Below are positions 38,601-49,630 of a stretch of 64,000 nucleotides of DNA, piece by piece. The stretch spans positions 31,517,597 through 31,581,596 of the forward strand of contig CP137672.1 in NCBI GenBank assembly GCA_037976565.1, written 5' to 3'. A program made the position numbers and the translations under genes. Numbering within the stretch: position 1 is the first letter of the stretch; every line of letters starts with the position of its first letter. Under the pieces are notes generated by a model. That model was not told the DNA's origin. It saw only the letters and a program-made list of their open reading frames with translations, and did no database searches. This DNA is from Mesocentrotus franciscanus. Taxonomy: Eukaryota > Echinodermata > Echinoidea > Camarodonta > Strongylocentrotidae.

Positions 38601-40401
38601 GCGGGCTGCATGGCATATGAAGGGCGAACGAATATTCCTGTCATACGCTATCATTAATGTAAAAAAAAACATCAATAGATTCGGTGAAATTTGATCACAT
38701 TTTAACACTTAATGCGTGGAATTTCCCATCTATCTCTGCCCAGATCAAGCCAGGAGGTAAGGTACCCGAATCGTACTACCTCAAGGGCCGAGAACCGCCC
38801 CATACTCACACAGATCGTGAGGTATCAAGAGGAGGAAATCTGGAATTCGAGTATGTCGTCACCAAACCAGATAGTATATTCAGGTCTGTATTAATTTGAA
38901 TGTTATTCTATCCTTTGATCGTTTTACTTCGGAAATATTATTAACTCAGTAGATCTTAATTTGTGAAATATGGTGGGATAAGCAGCTCAAGGAAGATAAG
39001 ATTCTATCTATTCTGTTTAACCAGTCAATGTTTTCCTAATTATAGTTCAAAGGTATACGAAACTCGAATAGCTTGCATGCTATTATCTGGTTCCTTTTAT
39101 CAGTTTTATGTTATTGTATACAACTTTTTATACTTCTATTATGTATTTATTATTGGATATTTAACAGCCAGTTCAAGTTCTAGGAAATTGCATTAACACG
39201 ATGATAGATATGAGTGCAAGCAGGGGCGGGCCGTGTGACTGCAATGTGTGACAGCATATACAATCGGAAATAAGACCTAACTCTGAAAAGCGGGTTGAAA
39301 GGCAGGAGGATGAACAGACCTAAGATAACAACAGAGTAATGGTAGAAGAAAAAGAAAGAAATATGAAAAATAATGAAAAACATGGGAAGAGGAAGCAGGA
39401 AAATATTGAAAATTAGTAATAATGATTTAAACAGTACTTGTAGAAAACAAGGAAAGGAGACGACTGAAGCAATCAAGAATAGAATGATCAGCCAATAGGA
39501 ATAAATAATTAGCCACCTTCTATAGCACTGTCGTAATCTGCATTTAAAGAAAGAGTCTGTAAATTCACAATAATCTGGATATAAAGTGGAAGTCTGGCTA
39601 TCTTTCTTTTTGCAATCGAAGGTACGAATTCCGGACAGAATCCAGTGAAATCAAATTCGGCTTTGATCGCGTGGACGCGAAGGGTAAGAAGACGGCCATT
39701 TTGAAACTAGAGAAGTACAACAGTCACATGGTACCAGAGAACGGAGAAATCATGATTACTGAACCTGGCACATGTAAGTTTGGAGAGAAAAAAAATTGGT
39801 AAAAAGAAAATGTTAATACCCTTGAATAGTTTTCTAGTGCCCAAAAACCTTTTCACCAGATATAAAGCCATATCTAGCAGAATATGCACATCCGAATTGT
39901 ATTTTTTTCGTCCTCAAGTCCTCAAGGATAAGTAATTGAGATGTAAAAGCGTTGACCATTTGAAAGGTGCCAATAACATGCAAGTGCTTAAAACATGTTT
40001 AGGTCTGTCGGACTATGCATCAACAACCCCTCCAGTCAATGTTGTTCAAAACTGGTATTGAGTAAAGTAGGCCTACCGGATAATTAATTTTATCAGATTT
40101 CTCGTGAACAAAACTGACACTGTGTAACGATAAATGTAAAAAATTATAAAATATAAAAATTAACCGAAAACCGAAACCAAACTAACGTATTTTAGAGCGT
40201 ATCTCTCCTTCCATTGTTTTAACATGCTAATATGCTTCTCTTTTTCCAATCCTGTATTCAGATGTGGCAAAGTTCGACAATGAAAGCTGGACCAAACCTA
40301 AGAGGCTCTCCTATTGGCTGGAGCTACTGGAACCCAGTGACGTAGATCCCGACTTTCAGGAGATGGGCGAGGAGTTTTCAAAAATCGATCTTAATGATTA
40401 G
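29687..40401 (+). CDS. SEC14-like protein, CRAL-TRIO plus GOLD (first copy), 12 exons
   Basis: Exons: 29687-29740, 30801-30870, 31848-31891, 33456-33518, 34075-34168, 34860-34954, 35747-35845, 36949-37093, 37755-37861, 38744-38883, 39622-39773, 40262-40401. They join in frame to 1203 bases, 400 residues plus TAG, with GT-AG introns throughout. Domains: CRAL-TRIO N-terminal helices (about 12-57), CRAL-TRIO lipid pocket (about 74-245), GOLD beta-sandwich (about 265-385). HHLWKPG (exon 7), [14 protein letters not shown] (exon 8) and DPDGNPKC (exon 9, residues 247-254) are hallmarks of the SEC14L2/3/4 group, whose members are also about 400 residues. These are cytosolic carriers of hydrophobic ligands such as phospholipids, tocopherol or squalene; the ligand here is unknown. 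Start: ATG after CAAG, same context in the second copy. Introns hold several MITEs and a SINE. Confidence 0.93.
31025..31253. mobile_element. TA-flanked MITE, mariner-like ends
   Basis: TA at 31025-31026 and 31252-31253 flank 225 bp. The left CAGTAAGCTTACGGTTGCAC pairs with the right end, and the match continues about 50 bases with few mismatches. Lies in intron 2 of the first SEC14-like gene. TA target and CAGT ends suggest Tc1/mariner mobilisation (inference). Confidence 0.8.
32626..33188. mobile_element. GC-rich MITE in an AT-rich intron
   Basis: TA at both ends flank 559 bp with perfect 16-bp inverted termini AAGCTATGGTCACAAC. The interior is strikingly rich in CGGCG, GCCGC and CGGTCGCCG units, many in inverted pairs (for example the GTAGCCTGCT block near 32652 and its complement near 33138). 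Lies in intron 3 of the first SEC14-like gene. Confidence 0.85.
33186..33242. repeat. GA microsatellite
   Basis: GAGAGA run with AGTA interruptions, directly beside the GC-rich MITE. Confidence 0.9.
35208..35387. mobile_element. Inverted-repeat element, about 180 bp
   Basis: 35208-35264 and 35331-35387 are near reverse complements (both contain CACCTGTTACGAATAA or its complement) around a 66-base loop. Lies in intron 6 of the first SEC14-like gene. Confidence 0.75.
36393..36531. repeat. Palindrome with GC-rich centre
   Basis: Arms containing GTTAAAACTAT and AGGTGACT pair with 36481-36531. The centre GGGGCGCAGCCCC (36453-36465) is itself self-complementary. In intron 7 of the first SEC14-like gene. 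Followed by an A-rich tract (36565-36700) and scattered ATAGTACT words. Confidence 0.75.
38102..38465 (-). mobile_element. tRNA-derived SINE
   Basis: On the minus strand it starts with a tRNA-like head (A box GGTCTAGTGGATAAG, B box GGGTTCGAGTCCC at about 38400), runs through a body with CACCTGGGTGGAAAG in the plus sense, and ends in (ATT)n at 38102-38120. In intron 9 of the first SEC14-like gene. Same family as 52769-53145. Confidence 0.85.
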
Positions 40402-41582
40402 ATCAATACAACATCGTTATTGTTTTTCAGATGGATCTGTATTCATGCCCAAACACTGCCCAAATGCATTTTCTAAAATAGGAACTATAATTTTTTTTGT
40501 GTGTGCAAATTTTAGCAATAGGTGATGATCAAGTTCAGAAACACCTTTATTCTCTAATTATAACACATGTTATAAGGAAAAACAGCCAGAACACATCGCT
40601 GTTATCAACTTACTATAGACAGTTCAGTCGTCGTATATCCTTCTTTGATAAGAGGGTAGAATAAGCACAGCAAACCAGGTATAAAACAATTTCACAAGAA
40701 AATTATTCTGATTTATAATTATACAAAAATCAGACCCTTTTCTCTCATACATGCACCTTTTTTATACTGATGCCCAAACAAGACACTCTTTCGCTAAGTG
40801 ATTGTATTGTAGTCTTGGTCCAAGTACAGTATATTCAGGGGCTCTCAGTGAACCCTTCCTCCTCTCACCCCCTCTCTTTCTCTCTCTCTCTCTCTCTCTA
40901 ATGTCCACACAGCACTATCTCTGTGCGTCGCTTTTATCTTTGTTGTTTCCCTCCGAATCTCCCAGTTTGTCTGCATTCACATTGCTATATATCTCTCTTT
41001 CACTTTGTATATAGTGTAATGCATCAAATTATACATTACCCAAAACATCCTCTGTTAGCATTCATAATGACATTTTATTATGTTCCTTTGACCGGAAAAG
41101 TAGTAATTACAATTAACAGATATATATTCAACATATTGTACTGTTTAACCAACACGGAATAGACGTTTATACAACGACACGAATATTAGTGCAACACAAG
41201 TACAGATGACATTTTATGTTTAAATGTTAAGTTCATGACTAAATTTCTTATTGTACAAAATGGAGATTGAAAGCTACATAATTTTTTATTCAACAAAATA
41301 TTGTCATCGAAATAAACTATCTGAAATTTCATTGGGTGTGTACATTGCAAGAAATTTCATTTGACAAGATTCTTTCTCATGTGAAGGCAATCGGTTTGAT
41401 CTGTTCCTTAATATTATTATGATACAAATACATGGTATATTTACAAGATACACCTTAGGTCAAATACCCTGAAATAAACTATACTAATACTTTTGATATG
41501 ATTTCAGTGGAGTAGCTGCGATGGGACGCCCTCGCCCCCTCCCATCACATAACGGGATAAGAGAGTGAGGGGAAGTACAGGT

Positions 41583-41588
41583 GAGTGT

Positions 41589-41619
<31 letters not shown>

Positions 41620-41652
41620 CGAGAAAAAGAAAGAGAGAGAGAGAGAGATAGA
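41583..41652. repeat. GA microsatellite
   Basis: GAGAGA run with CGAGAAAAAG interruption. Confidence 0.9.
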
Positions 41653-42104
41653 ACAATTGAAAAACTCCGTTATTTGATGGCCTTGATCTCTCGCATTTCA
41701 TCCATCGACTACGAGTAAAACCTTTGCTCCCCTGCTCCCCCTACACCCTATGATAAACTCTCACTGACTGCACAATATGCCACGGAGTGTGGGTTCACAA
41801 AGAGAAATTATGAGAAATCTCTATAAGTCAATGAGATAGCTCCGAAACAATTTATGAGATAAACATCCACCAACATTGTCAGTGACAACCTTTTTATCAG
41901 ATCTTTAATTGAGTTGTAAGGTATCGAAAGCTTTCTGCAGGTCATACCATTTTGTTTGTTTACATCAACATAACGGATAATTTAATCACATAAATCAGGA
42001 ACTGCAGTGTTATCAAAGTTCATAATGTTGAATTCGCATTTAGTATCATCTTTCAACACGAAAGTATAAGAAAAACGCAAAAAGGCGGTAGGCTTGATGG
42101 CTTG

Positions 42105-42297
42105 TTTTATCCGATTGATCAGGAGACATGTGCATGCGTGTTAGTAAGCAACCAGGGGACAGACAGATATAGTCCTCTCCGAGGGACTTGTTAATGAGGA
42201 GTAGTGCCTTACCAAAGATCACAAGCGCATCGACTTGGTTTCGAACCCGGTGCCTCCCAGTTACGAGACCACTGCTCTACCACTGAGTCAAAGAACG
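42105..42297 (-). mobile_element. tRNA-derived SINE, counterpart of 22745-22950
   Basis: Reverse complement shows the same tRNA-like head (B box GGGTTCGAAACC at about 42238-42249) and body. It is present at the matching place in both arms. Confidence 0.75.
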
Positions 42298-42538
42298 TTT
42301 GGTGAATAAATGTTAATAGGCTTTTAATTTTATGTCGAACTTTATCTAGACCGCATGTTTTATTAATTCTGTTCAATAGTAGATCATAAATAATACAATT
42401 TCCTTATCAGAATGTGACCCAAAATAAAATTCTTCTGTTTCTCTTTTCAATTCGTTAACAATTGAGAATTCTTTAATACCCCGATTACGAGTCAATATAC
42501 ATTCTCTTGTTAGAAACATGTATTGATTATAGCTGACA

Positions 42539-42570
42539 ACAGAACTGAAAATACGTATTTTCAGTTCTGT
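42539..42570. repeat. Perfect 32-bp palindrome
   Basis: The 16 bases ACAGAACTGAAAATAC are followed immediately by their exact reverse complement. The left-arm copy (about 22480-22511) is imperfect. Confidence 0.95.
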
Positions 42571-42650
42571 ACATCTGACCCACCGCGAATTCGAGGTCAC
42601 ACACAAACCATGTTCAACTGTTGAAAGGGCACGAACCAGAAACTGGAAAT

Positions 42651-44512
42651 ATTAGAATTATTATTATTAGTTCGGCAATTCACAACAAATGTAAGTATGA
42701 GTAAACAAACATTAAATGAATGTCAATTGTAAATGCACAATCTTACAGGGAGGTCCTCTGAGTGCATCAGTTGGCTGTCGGGAAAGAGGAAAGCAAACTT
42801 AATCACTGTAATCGTAATGGTCCCTCTTCCCGACCAACTGGTGCACCCAGAAGACCAGTAAAATATAGCATGAAGTATGATGACACTGGGTCATGACACG
42901 ATACTGAATATAAACATGAGGAATTAATTCTGGCTTAAAAACTATTGCATACAATGTCAAGTAGGTAAACTGAAACCATGAAGTAATAAACTGAGATAAG
43001 AAAACAATATGAGAACATGTAGTAGCGCGCTGACAAGAATTGCTAAAATCATGTAGGTTGACCGGTATATAACATGGTCAAGGAAGTGAATAGATACATA
43101 CGCTTAGTGGGCTTCAGGCGAGTAAGGAAACTAGGAGAACGAACTAAAACATTAAAGAACCAGTACTTCATATTTTATATTATACAAACAATTATAGAGA
43201 AGCTGCGTTGGTCGTTGGAACTGTCCAGAAGATGTTTAAATAATAGAAGAAAAAAGAAAGAAAAAAGACTTAGGAAAGAGACATAACAATGATAAAATCA
43301 AAATTATAGTTTCGGCTCAAGAATGTCATAGAGAAGTAGACGAATGGATGATTCCAAAAAATACCGTAATTATTACATTAACCTATCGTGAATTAAACAA
43401 AGACTTCAAAAGAAAAAGTTAATCGAAGAAGATATGACTTTTCAGCCTGTGTTGCCAGATCTGAAATTTAGAGAGTACAAAGTCAACGCGCAAGTCCAAG
43501 GTAGTTCGTCCCACAGACTAGGAAATATGTACATAGCGGAATCACTTAAAAGTTTCGTACGAGCCGTCAGGTGATGGAACCTGCTATCTTCTTGTCTCCT
43601 TTCTATTACTCTGATTTTCGAAGAAATTTCACTGCTCTCGACAATGTTGTAGTGAGCTTTTGCAACGAAGTTAATGAGTAAATACTTCCTACGGTATTCT
43701 AGCGAGACCCACTTAAGGAGTCTTATACGCTCGGGACAGGGCATCTGCTGCCTGCGCTGTCTGTTTCAGGATGATAAGAGTGGCTCTTCTTTGAATACTA
43801 GGGACTTTTAGATTTGCACGTCGACGTAGTGGACTGCAACGTGTGCCATTCTTTCAAGGCACTGGCCCGTGCCCGGCAGTGCCTTAAAAGGACGTCACAT
43901 TACCTTAAAAGGATGTCACCGTGGCAGTCCACGTTCTCGTCGTGTAAAATCTAAAAGTCCCTACTGTCAAGTCTGTCACGGAGATTCATATTGGTGGGGT
44001 TCCACGCAGGTAAGCCGTACTCTAGTATCGGTAGTACTGGAGACTTGTAAAGTACCAGGAGAGCTGAAGTTGCTAAACCCGATGACATGCATGGAGGTGA
44101 TCAATCCCATCAATAAATTGGCTCTGCGGGTAATATGTAATCAACGTGATCATCCCAAGACAACTTGGTATTGATTATCACTCCTAGATATTTTGTTTGT
44201 AAGACTGGCTCAATGTGAGCTCCATTCAAATGATATACTGGTTCGGCGAGGTTTTTCCTTGAACATGAGATTCGCATCACTTTCGTTTTGTTCACATTTA
44301 GCTTCATTCCATTGGAAACACAACAGTGCGAAACCCTGTCAATATCACGTAGTAATAATGCAGAGTCCGTGATATCACGTACAGGTCGATAGATGACTGT
44401 GTCGTCCGTGAACAATGCACATGGTGATTCCAAGCTATTAGGTACATCGCTGATGAACAAATTGAACAAAAGCGGACCTAGGACACTCCTTTGAGGGACC
44501 CCAGACAGAACT
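42651..44512 (-). mobile_element. Non-LTR retrotransposon fragment (reverse transcriptase end)
   Basis: Minus-strand frames at 44517-44110 and 43744-43442 code for the second half of a LINE-type reverse transcriptase: VPQRSVLGPLLFNLF, the catalytic box as FTDDTVIY (usual form FADD), NGMKLNVNKTKVM, KYLGVIINTKLSWDDHV, and further down LLKWVSLEYRRKYLL and HHLTARTKLL. The 3' end is an (AAT)n-like tail at about 42654-42672. The N-terminal part is missing, as in 5'-truncated copies. The frame is broken by stops and by a 161-bp element. Comparison with the left arm (22390-22430), which lacks it, gives the limits. CR1-, L2- or Jockey-like; clade not assigned. Confidence 0.85.
43799..43963. mobile_element. 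TA-flanked palindromic MITE inside the retrotransposon
   Basis: TA at 43799-43800 and 43962-43963. Termini GGGACTTTTAGATTT and AAATCTAAAAGTCCC are perfect inverted repeats, and pairing continues with GTGGACTGC and GGCAGTGCC blocks. 161 bp. Confidence 0.85.
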
Positions 44513-45174
44513 TCCACCCCACATACATGCGTTCATTGTACATCGAAATGTTTTAATACTTCAACAGCAGTTATCATTACCTTATCAACACAGGGAAACG
44601 CCTTAATGCTCTAGACCTGCATGATATTGAAAATAGTGCGACTCCTTCTCATACATCATCTTCACTTATTACAATTTCTCATTGCTCATTGACTATTAAC
44701 ACTTTAAACTTTATTTGCCCATAACTAAAAGCTGCGACATATTTTAAAGTAATGCTGTGTTGGGGGTGCGTGAGTCTATGATGTGTGTATGTTGGGGGTC
44801 AGATTCTCACGTCATCCCTATATAGCGACGTTTCACAGACGTTCCCTTTATATTATTCACAAAGAACAAACTACTTCACTTCCACAAATGTAAACATCAT
44901 ATTTGAGGGGGTGGAAGTGTGAGCTATTTGGAATACTTCCTCGTAGAAAATTTGACAACTTACATATATGTTCACAGTTTTTAAATAGACTGAATTTGAA
45001 TGAGACAAACATAATTATATAAAGACGCATGTCACGTCGGATTCGCCTACATGTATAAACACTAATCTCGAGTAAACGAATTTTTTTTCTTTAACGCACG
45101 TCCAGTTACAACCACGTGTCATGACACACGATCTTACATAAAAAAGTAAGAAGCCATGTTTATTTGATCTGTTA
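44513..45174 (-). other. 3' flank of the intact TLR
   Basis: Non-coding. On the minus strand AATAAA occurs 11 bases after the stop (45164-45159) and again at 44715-44710. The second is conserved in the left arm and is the likelier poly(A) signal. Confidence 0.45.
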
Positions 45175-47922
45175 CTAAACTGGAATTACATTATTCATTT
45201 CCCTGTTGGCCCTCATGCTCTTCTCAAACTTTGCCCAGAAGAGTTCTTGTCCATCTTCATCATCATCCACCCACAGCAAGTAAGGTTTGTTCCGACTCAG
45301 CAACAGCCTTACAAGGTACGGTAGGTGGTCATCATCGATGTCCTCTAAGAATATGAGGATGACCTTCTCCAACTTGGTGTCATTCATATGCTCCACGGCC
45401 ATACGGAGTTTGGCCATGAACCAGGTATCCTCCACTGACTGGTTGCTAAGCAACAAGACCGTTTTGTAGCTGTTCTCGATGACGTCGTAGATGGCGTTTA
45501 AGTAGAAAGACCCTGGATGAAGGCCACTATCCCCAAAAATGATGTGCTCCAGATGTGGCATCCTCCCATGCAGGAATGGCTTCATGCACTCGTTGATCCA
45601 CCACTCATCATCTTCACGGTACATGAGGTTAAGCTGATACTCGTAGTCCTCAGGAACTTGATTTTCAGTGATTTCTTGATACCCAAGGATGGCCAACTTC
45701 AAGAGAAATAGTTTGTGGTTCAGCCACCATCGCTTTTGGTACACGAGGACACTTAGCGACAGAACGGTCACGATTGCCAACGATACACCTACAATAAGAT
45801 ATATATTGGCTCCGCAGTAATCTTTAGGATGGAACGACCAGATAGTCTGATTTGTTAGCGATTTAAAGGAAGTACTAGAGCAACGAGTCTCACTTCTTTG
45901 ATCAATGGTTGTATTCACCTTGTCCAGCCATTCCCTGAACCACGCAAGTTGGCAGGTACATGTGAAGGGATTGTTCGCAATGATTAACACATTTAAACTT
46001 GTTGGTATTAGTGTGAAAGGATCTATCGTGGAGATATGATTATTCTGAAGGGATAAATACTGGAGATTGGGAGTTCTAGAAAATAACTGCTTCTCGATAA
46101 CTGTAATAGAATTATAATTTAGCTTCAGGGTACGTAAATTCTGTAAATCCTGAAAAGCTTTCTCGGGAATGATTTTAATCAAGTTTGCGGCCAACGAGAG
46201 AACTGTTAGTGACGTGAGATTCCTAAATATCCCCGAGTCAATTCGCTGTATGCGACAGTCAGTCAGATCTAGCTCATGAAGATTCCAAAGTGTGGTAAAT
46301 GCGTTAGGAACCTGGTGGAAATCATCAAATAAGTTTATTTGCAGTTTAAGGGTGTGCAACGAAACCAGTCCTGAAAACAGTGATCTATTGCTTTTAAATT
46401 GGACTAGATCTTTGGCAGTGAGGTAATTTCTGGATAAGTTAAGAGTCCTCAGCGCCGACGTATTACTAAATTGGCAACGGGAAGTAATTTTTAAGTGACT
46501 ATGAAGATAGGACATATCGAGGAATACTAGTTGATGCATGTTTCTAAAAGAACCAGTCATGGTGAATTTGACCAAATTTTGCATTATGATCTTTTCTAAA
46601 GAACTGGTTTCTTCAAAGGCATCAACAGTCATATCTAGAAACAAATTCCTGGAGAAATCGAGATATTTTAGATTTTTTAAACCAATGAACGTATTTCTGT
46701 CCACGGAGTCAAGGTTGTTGTTGGCTAAGATAAGAGTTTGAAGATTTGTTGCGTTCCATGGTATAGTTTTGATTTCATAAATTTTGCTTTGATACAATGT
46801 CAAAGTGCTGAGACGGTGGCTTCCGTCGAACCATTGAGGATCTAATACAGAAATGTCGTTATTTGACAAATCAATGCTCTCAAGCTTTTCGGCGCAAGCA
46901 AAAGATCCTCGTGGAAGCGACTTAATTTCGTTTACAGCTAGTCTCAAATTAACCAGCGACTTCAATCCACAAAATGACTCGTTATGAAGACTAGATAAAT
47001 GATTGGATCCAATGTCTAGTACCTGGAGTTTTTCGAACCCATCCAGGGCATACTTTGGAATAGTTATCAATTTGTTGATTTGTAGATAAAGCTTTGTTAT
47101 ACCTGGTAAAAGATATCTTGGTATTTCTGATGTATTCATGGGTACAATACATCTAATGCCCGACCTGGTTATGGTCGCTTTTACTATTGCCTTGTTACCC
47201 AGAAAGGACTCGGCATGGAATTTAGCCAATTGTATATGATTGATGAGTAGATTTACTGCTGGTAGATCCGTGAAAACGGCACGAGGGAGACTCTTTATAT
47301 TGTTATAATTCAAGCTGAATCTATCGAAGGAGCAATTACGTATAGATACAAAATCTCCTTGTTCTAGTGATTTGACTTTATTAAAAGACAAATCAAAAAG
47401 TGACAAATTCTTACATCCGCATGCGTCCTCCCCATCTTCTGCAAACTGAGTAGTTTGCATATTGTTTCCAAAGATGCGAGGAATTCTCTTGAGTCTATTA
47501 TGATGTAGAATTAGCAAGGATAGATGAACATTCTTCTCCAAGAGGGAATCGGGTAGGACACTGATACTGTTGCGATGGAGCATTAATACCTTAAGTAGTA
47601 GGAGAGCATGAAATGTTTCATTCTCAATGAGGTAGATGGAGTTATAACTAGCGTCAAAAGTTTCTAGCTGTGTATAGTTCACGAACGATTGGTCCAGGAG
47701 CATAGAGATATTATTATCAGAAACGTTGAGGGAACGCAAGTCGTGTGGAAGATTCCGGGGAACTGATGTAAGACTGCGATATGAACAATTGGCGCTATGG
47801 TCACTCGAGTTTTCCGAGCACGTATGATTAAGAGTTATGCTGGTGCGATCCATCACCACACCATATCGCATAGTGAATCCACACAGTACTACGAAGCTTA
47901 TTGCGTGAGCGTACACAGCCAT
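45175..47922 (-). CDS. Toll-like receptor, intact, single exon
   Basis: 915 residues. Signal peptide (about 1-22), N-terminal cysteine region, a long series of leucine-rich repeats, an LRR C-terminal cap (NPFTCTCQLAWFREWL to about residue 703), one transmembrane helix (about 707-728), and a C-terminal TIR domain (about 758-900). This is a type I membrane pattern receptor expected to signal through TIR adaptors. TIR details: box 1 is unusual (YEYQLNLMYREDDEWW rather than a DAF-SY type); the BB-loop region reads GDSGLHPGSF with Pro803; box 3 keeps Phe-Trp (895-896). Many Asn-X-Ser/Thr sites lie in the ectodomain. Start at ATG 47922; the frame stays open a few codons upstream, but with no other ATG. 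An uninterrupted coding exon is usual for sea urchin TLRs. Its pseudogene partner is in the left arm. Confidence 0.93.
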   Translation of the reverse strand: MAVYAHAISFVVLCGFTMRYGVVMDRTSITLNHTCSENSSDHSANCSYRSLTSVPRNLPHDLRSLNVSDNNISMLLDQSFVNYTQLETFDASYNSIYLIENETFHALLLLKVLMLHRNSISVLPDSLLEKNVHLSLLILHHNRLKRIPRIFGNNMQTTQFAEDGEDACGCKNLSLFDLSFNKVKSLEQGDFVSIRNCSFDRFSLNYNNIKSLPRAVFTDLPAVNLLINHIQLAKFHAESFLGNKAIVKATITRSGIRCIVPMNTSEIPRYLLPGITKLYLQINKLITIPKYALDGFEKLQVLDIGSNHLSSLHNESFCGLKSLVNLRLAVNEIKSLPRGSFACAEKLESIDLSNNDISVLDPQWFDGSHRLSTLTLYQSKIYEIKTIPWNATNLQTLILANNNLDSVDRNTFIGLKNLKYLDFSRNLFLDMTVDAFEETSSLEKIIMQNLVKFTMTGSFRNMHQLVFLDMSYLHSHLKITSRCQFSNTSALRTLNLSRNYLTAKDLVQFKSNRSLFSGLVSLHTLKLQINLFDDFHQVPNAFTTLWNLHELDLTDCRIQRIDSGIFRNLTSLTVLSLAANLIKIIPEKAFQDLQNLRTLKLNYNSITVIEKQLFSRTPNLQYLSLQNNHISTIDPFTLIPTSLNVLIIANNPFTCTCQLAWFREWLDKVNTTIDQRSETRCSSTSFKSLTNQTIWSFHPKDYCGANIYLIVGVSLAIVTVLSLSVLVYQKRWWLNHKLFLLKLAILGYQEITENQVPEDYEYQLNLMYREDDEWWINECMKPFLHGRMPHLEHIIFGDSGLHPGSFYLNAIYDVIENSYKTVLLLSNQSVEDTWFMAKLRMAVEHMNDTKLEKVILIFLEDIDDDHLPYLVRLLLSRNKPYLLWVDDDEDGQELFWAKFEKSMRANREMNNVIPV

Positions 47923-49630
47923 CGTGAGTTCCAAACAGCAGGTCGCTGATACTAAATTGATGCGAGAAAACTGAAGGAAAATGGAAGTAGTATACTTGGT
48001 CCGTAAAGATGATTACGATGAGTCAGCCTTTTTGTTCTGAAAATGAAACCTAGGCCAATCTTTAAAAAAGAAATATCCATGGTAGAACGATGAAGTCTTT
48101 GCGGCTGCTGTAGAATCGTGCTTCATGCCTTCTCAAAATTTGTTTGTTTGTTTCTTTTAGTTGACTGCTAAGAAAGTATTTTTGTAACTCAAACCCAGAA
48201 TATCACCACTTGATGTAATAGTTGGAATGATTTAAGCACCGTGTCTACCTTTGGCCTACGAAGCTGCTCCAAGACGTGACTGGATGGCCTGTTTTGCTTC
48301 CCAAGAGGGTCGATAGGCCAAGTCCTGGACTACATCAGAGAGATATCAGTAGTTATGAAAATTCAGTAGTTCCTACAACTGTGTTCTTGCCTGTCCCTCT
48401 GTGTTCCTTGCGTTCAATTGTCCTATAGGATATGCGCTTTTCTTTGACTTTTAAAACAAGCATTTAACTTCCTTTCGCCAAATGTGCAGTGTCTATAAAC
48501 ATGATACACCTCGTAAGATTGCAGTCCAGTGACTCGGTTCTCGGCAACGAGTTAAGGCTTGTCTAAAATTAGTTCCTTCATCAGCAGACTTGTTTCAAGA
48601 TTGTTTTCGTCAAACCGACCTTTCTCAAGCTTCTTAAGCACGTCAATTATCTTTTATTCCGCTTTTCTTGATTACCCTGATCAACATTGTTCCTCTTCCC
48701 TCATCTTTATGTGTATTATTGTAGGAATAAATCCTTTCAAAGCAACGTGTGCTGAGTCAAAGATGCTTTAAGTTCAGGTATTACTTCGAATGAGACAAGA
48801 GTCGAGATTGTGAAACACCGTGAGATGCAAAATGAAATGAAGCGTCGGTTAAGTCACGTGATCAGTTTGTTAGTTATATTACGTGATCATTGACAAAAAA
48901 ACACTTCAATCGGGCGGTCTGTGATAGATAGGGAAATGACGGTGCTTAATATTGGGCAAACAAGGAACTGTGATACTTTGTTTTCAAGAGGAAGGACGCT
49001 TTAAAGGAAAAGCTCTCGAGGAAAAATTAACCAAATAAATTTAATGCTTAAGTATCTCATTATTTAGAAAGAAAGAACTAAGAAACGATGTTTAACGATT
49101 ACTATACAGCTTGTGGCTGATATTCTTGGCTTTTATCCAGTTTTTATTTTAAGTTACGATATATAAAATGCCTTTCGACAACCAATATCCTGTCTTGAGT
49201 GATCATTTGCTGTACTTATCTTTGTCAAGTGTAATGCGAAATGTTCTTGTTTTCTTTTAAAATACGTTTTGCCTTTGTTTTCTTGAGGGTTTTTAAAATT
49301 CTATTTTGCATACCCCAAATTAGTATCGCTTTGTTTTGTCTGTTTGTATGTTTGTTAAATGGAATTGAATTTATCTATTTATACACGGTAAAAGCCCAAA
49401 CAGTGACAAGACTGGATTCCGTTGGGGCCGTGTCAAACATTACAAAATAGATAAATTTAAAACATTGTAAAATAAATACTGATATAATAATAACTTGACC
49501 TTGACCTAAGCCTTCTACACCATCTGGGAGATGTTCATGACCCCCAGCCAGATCCTCATATCTGGTCGCTTCTGTATTAATACATGTAGTCAAAATAAAA
49601 TAAAATGAAAAGTGATGGTATAAAAATTAA
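47923..49630. promoter_or_regulatory. Upstream region of the intact TLR
   Basis: Inverted match to 8541-10316, so promoter sequence was duplicated with the gene. No specific binding site is claimed. Confidence 0.4.

Larger units (their letters stand above)
40097..49630. repeat. Right arm of the large inverted duplication
   Basis: Reverse-complement counterpart of 8541-25380. It begins within intron 11 of the first SEC14-like gene, includes that gene's last exon in its proper context, and ends at about 49630 beyond the TLR upstream region. It carries a non-LTR retrotransposon insertion (about 42651-44512) and an 80-bp insertion near 49495-49572 that the left arm lacks. Confidence 0.9.
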
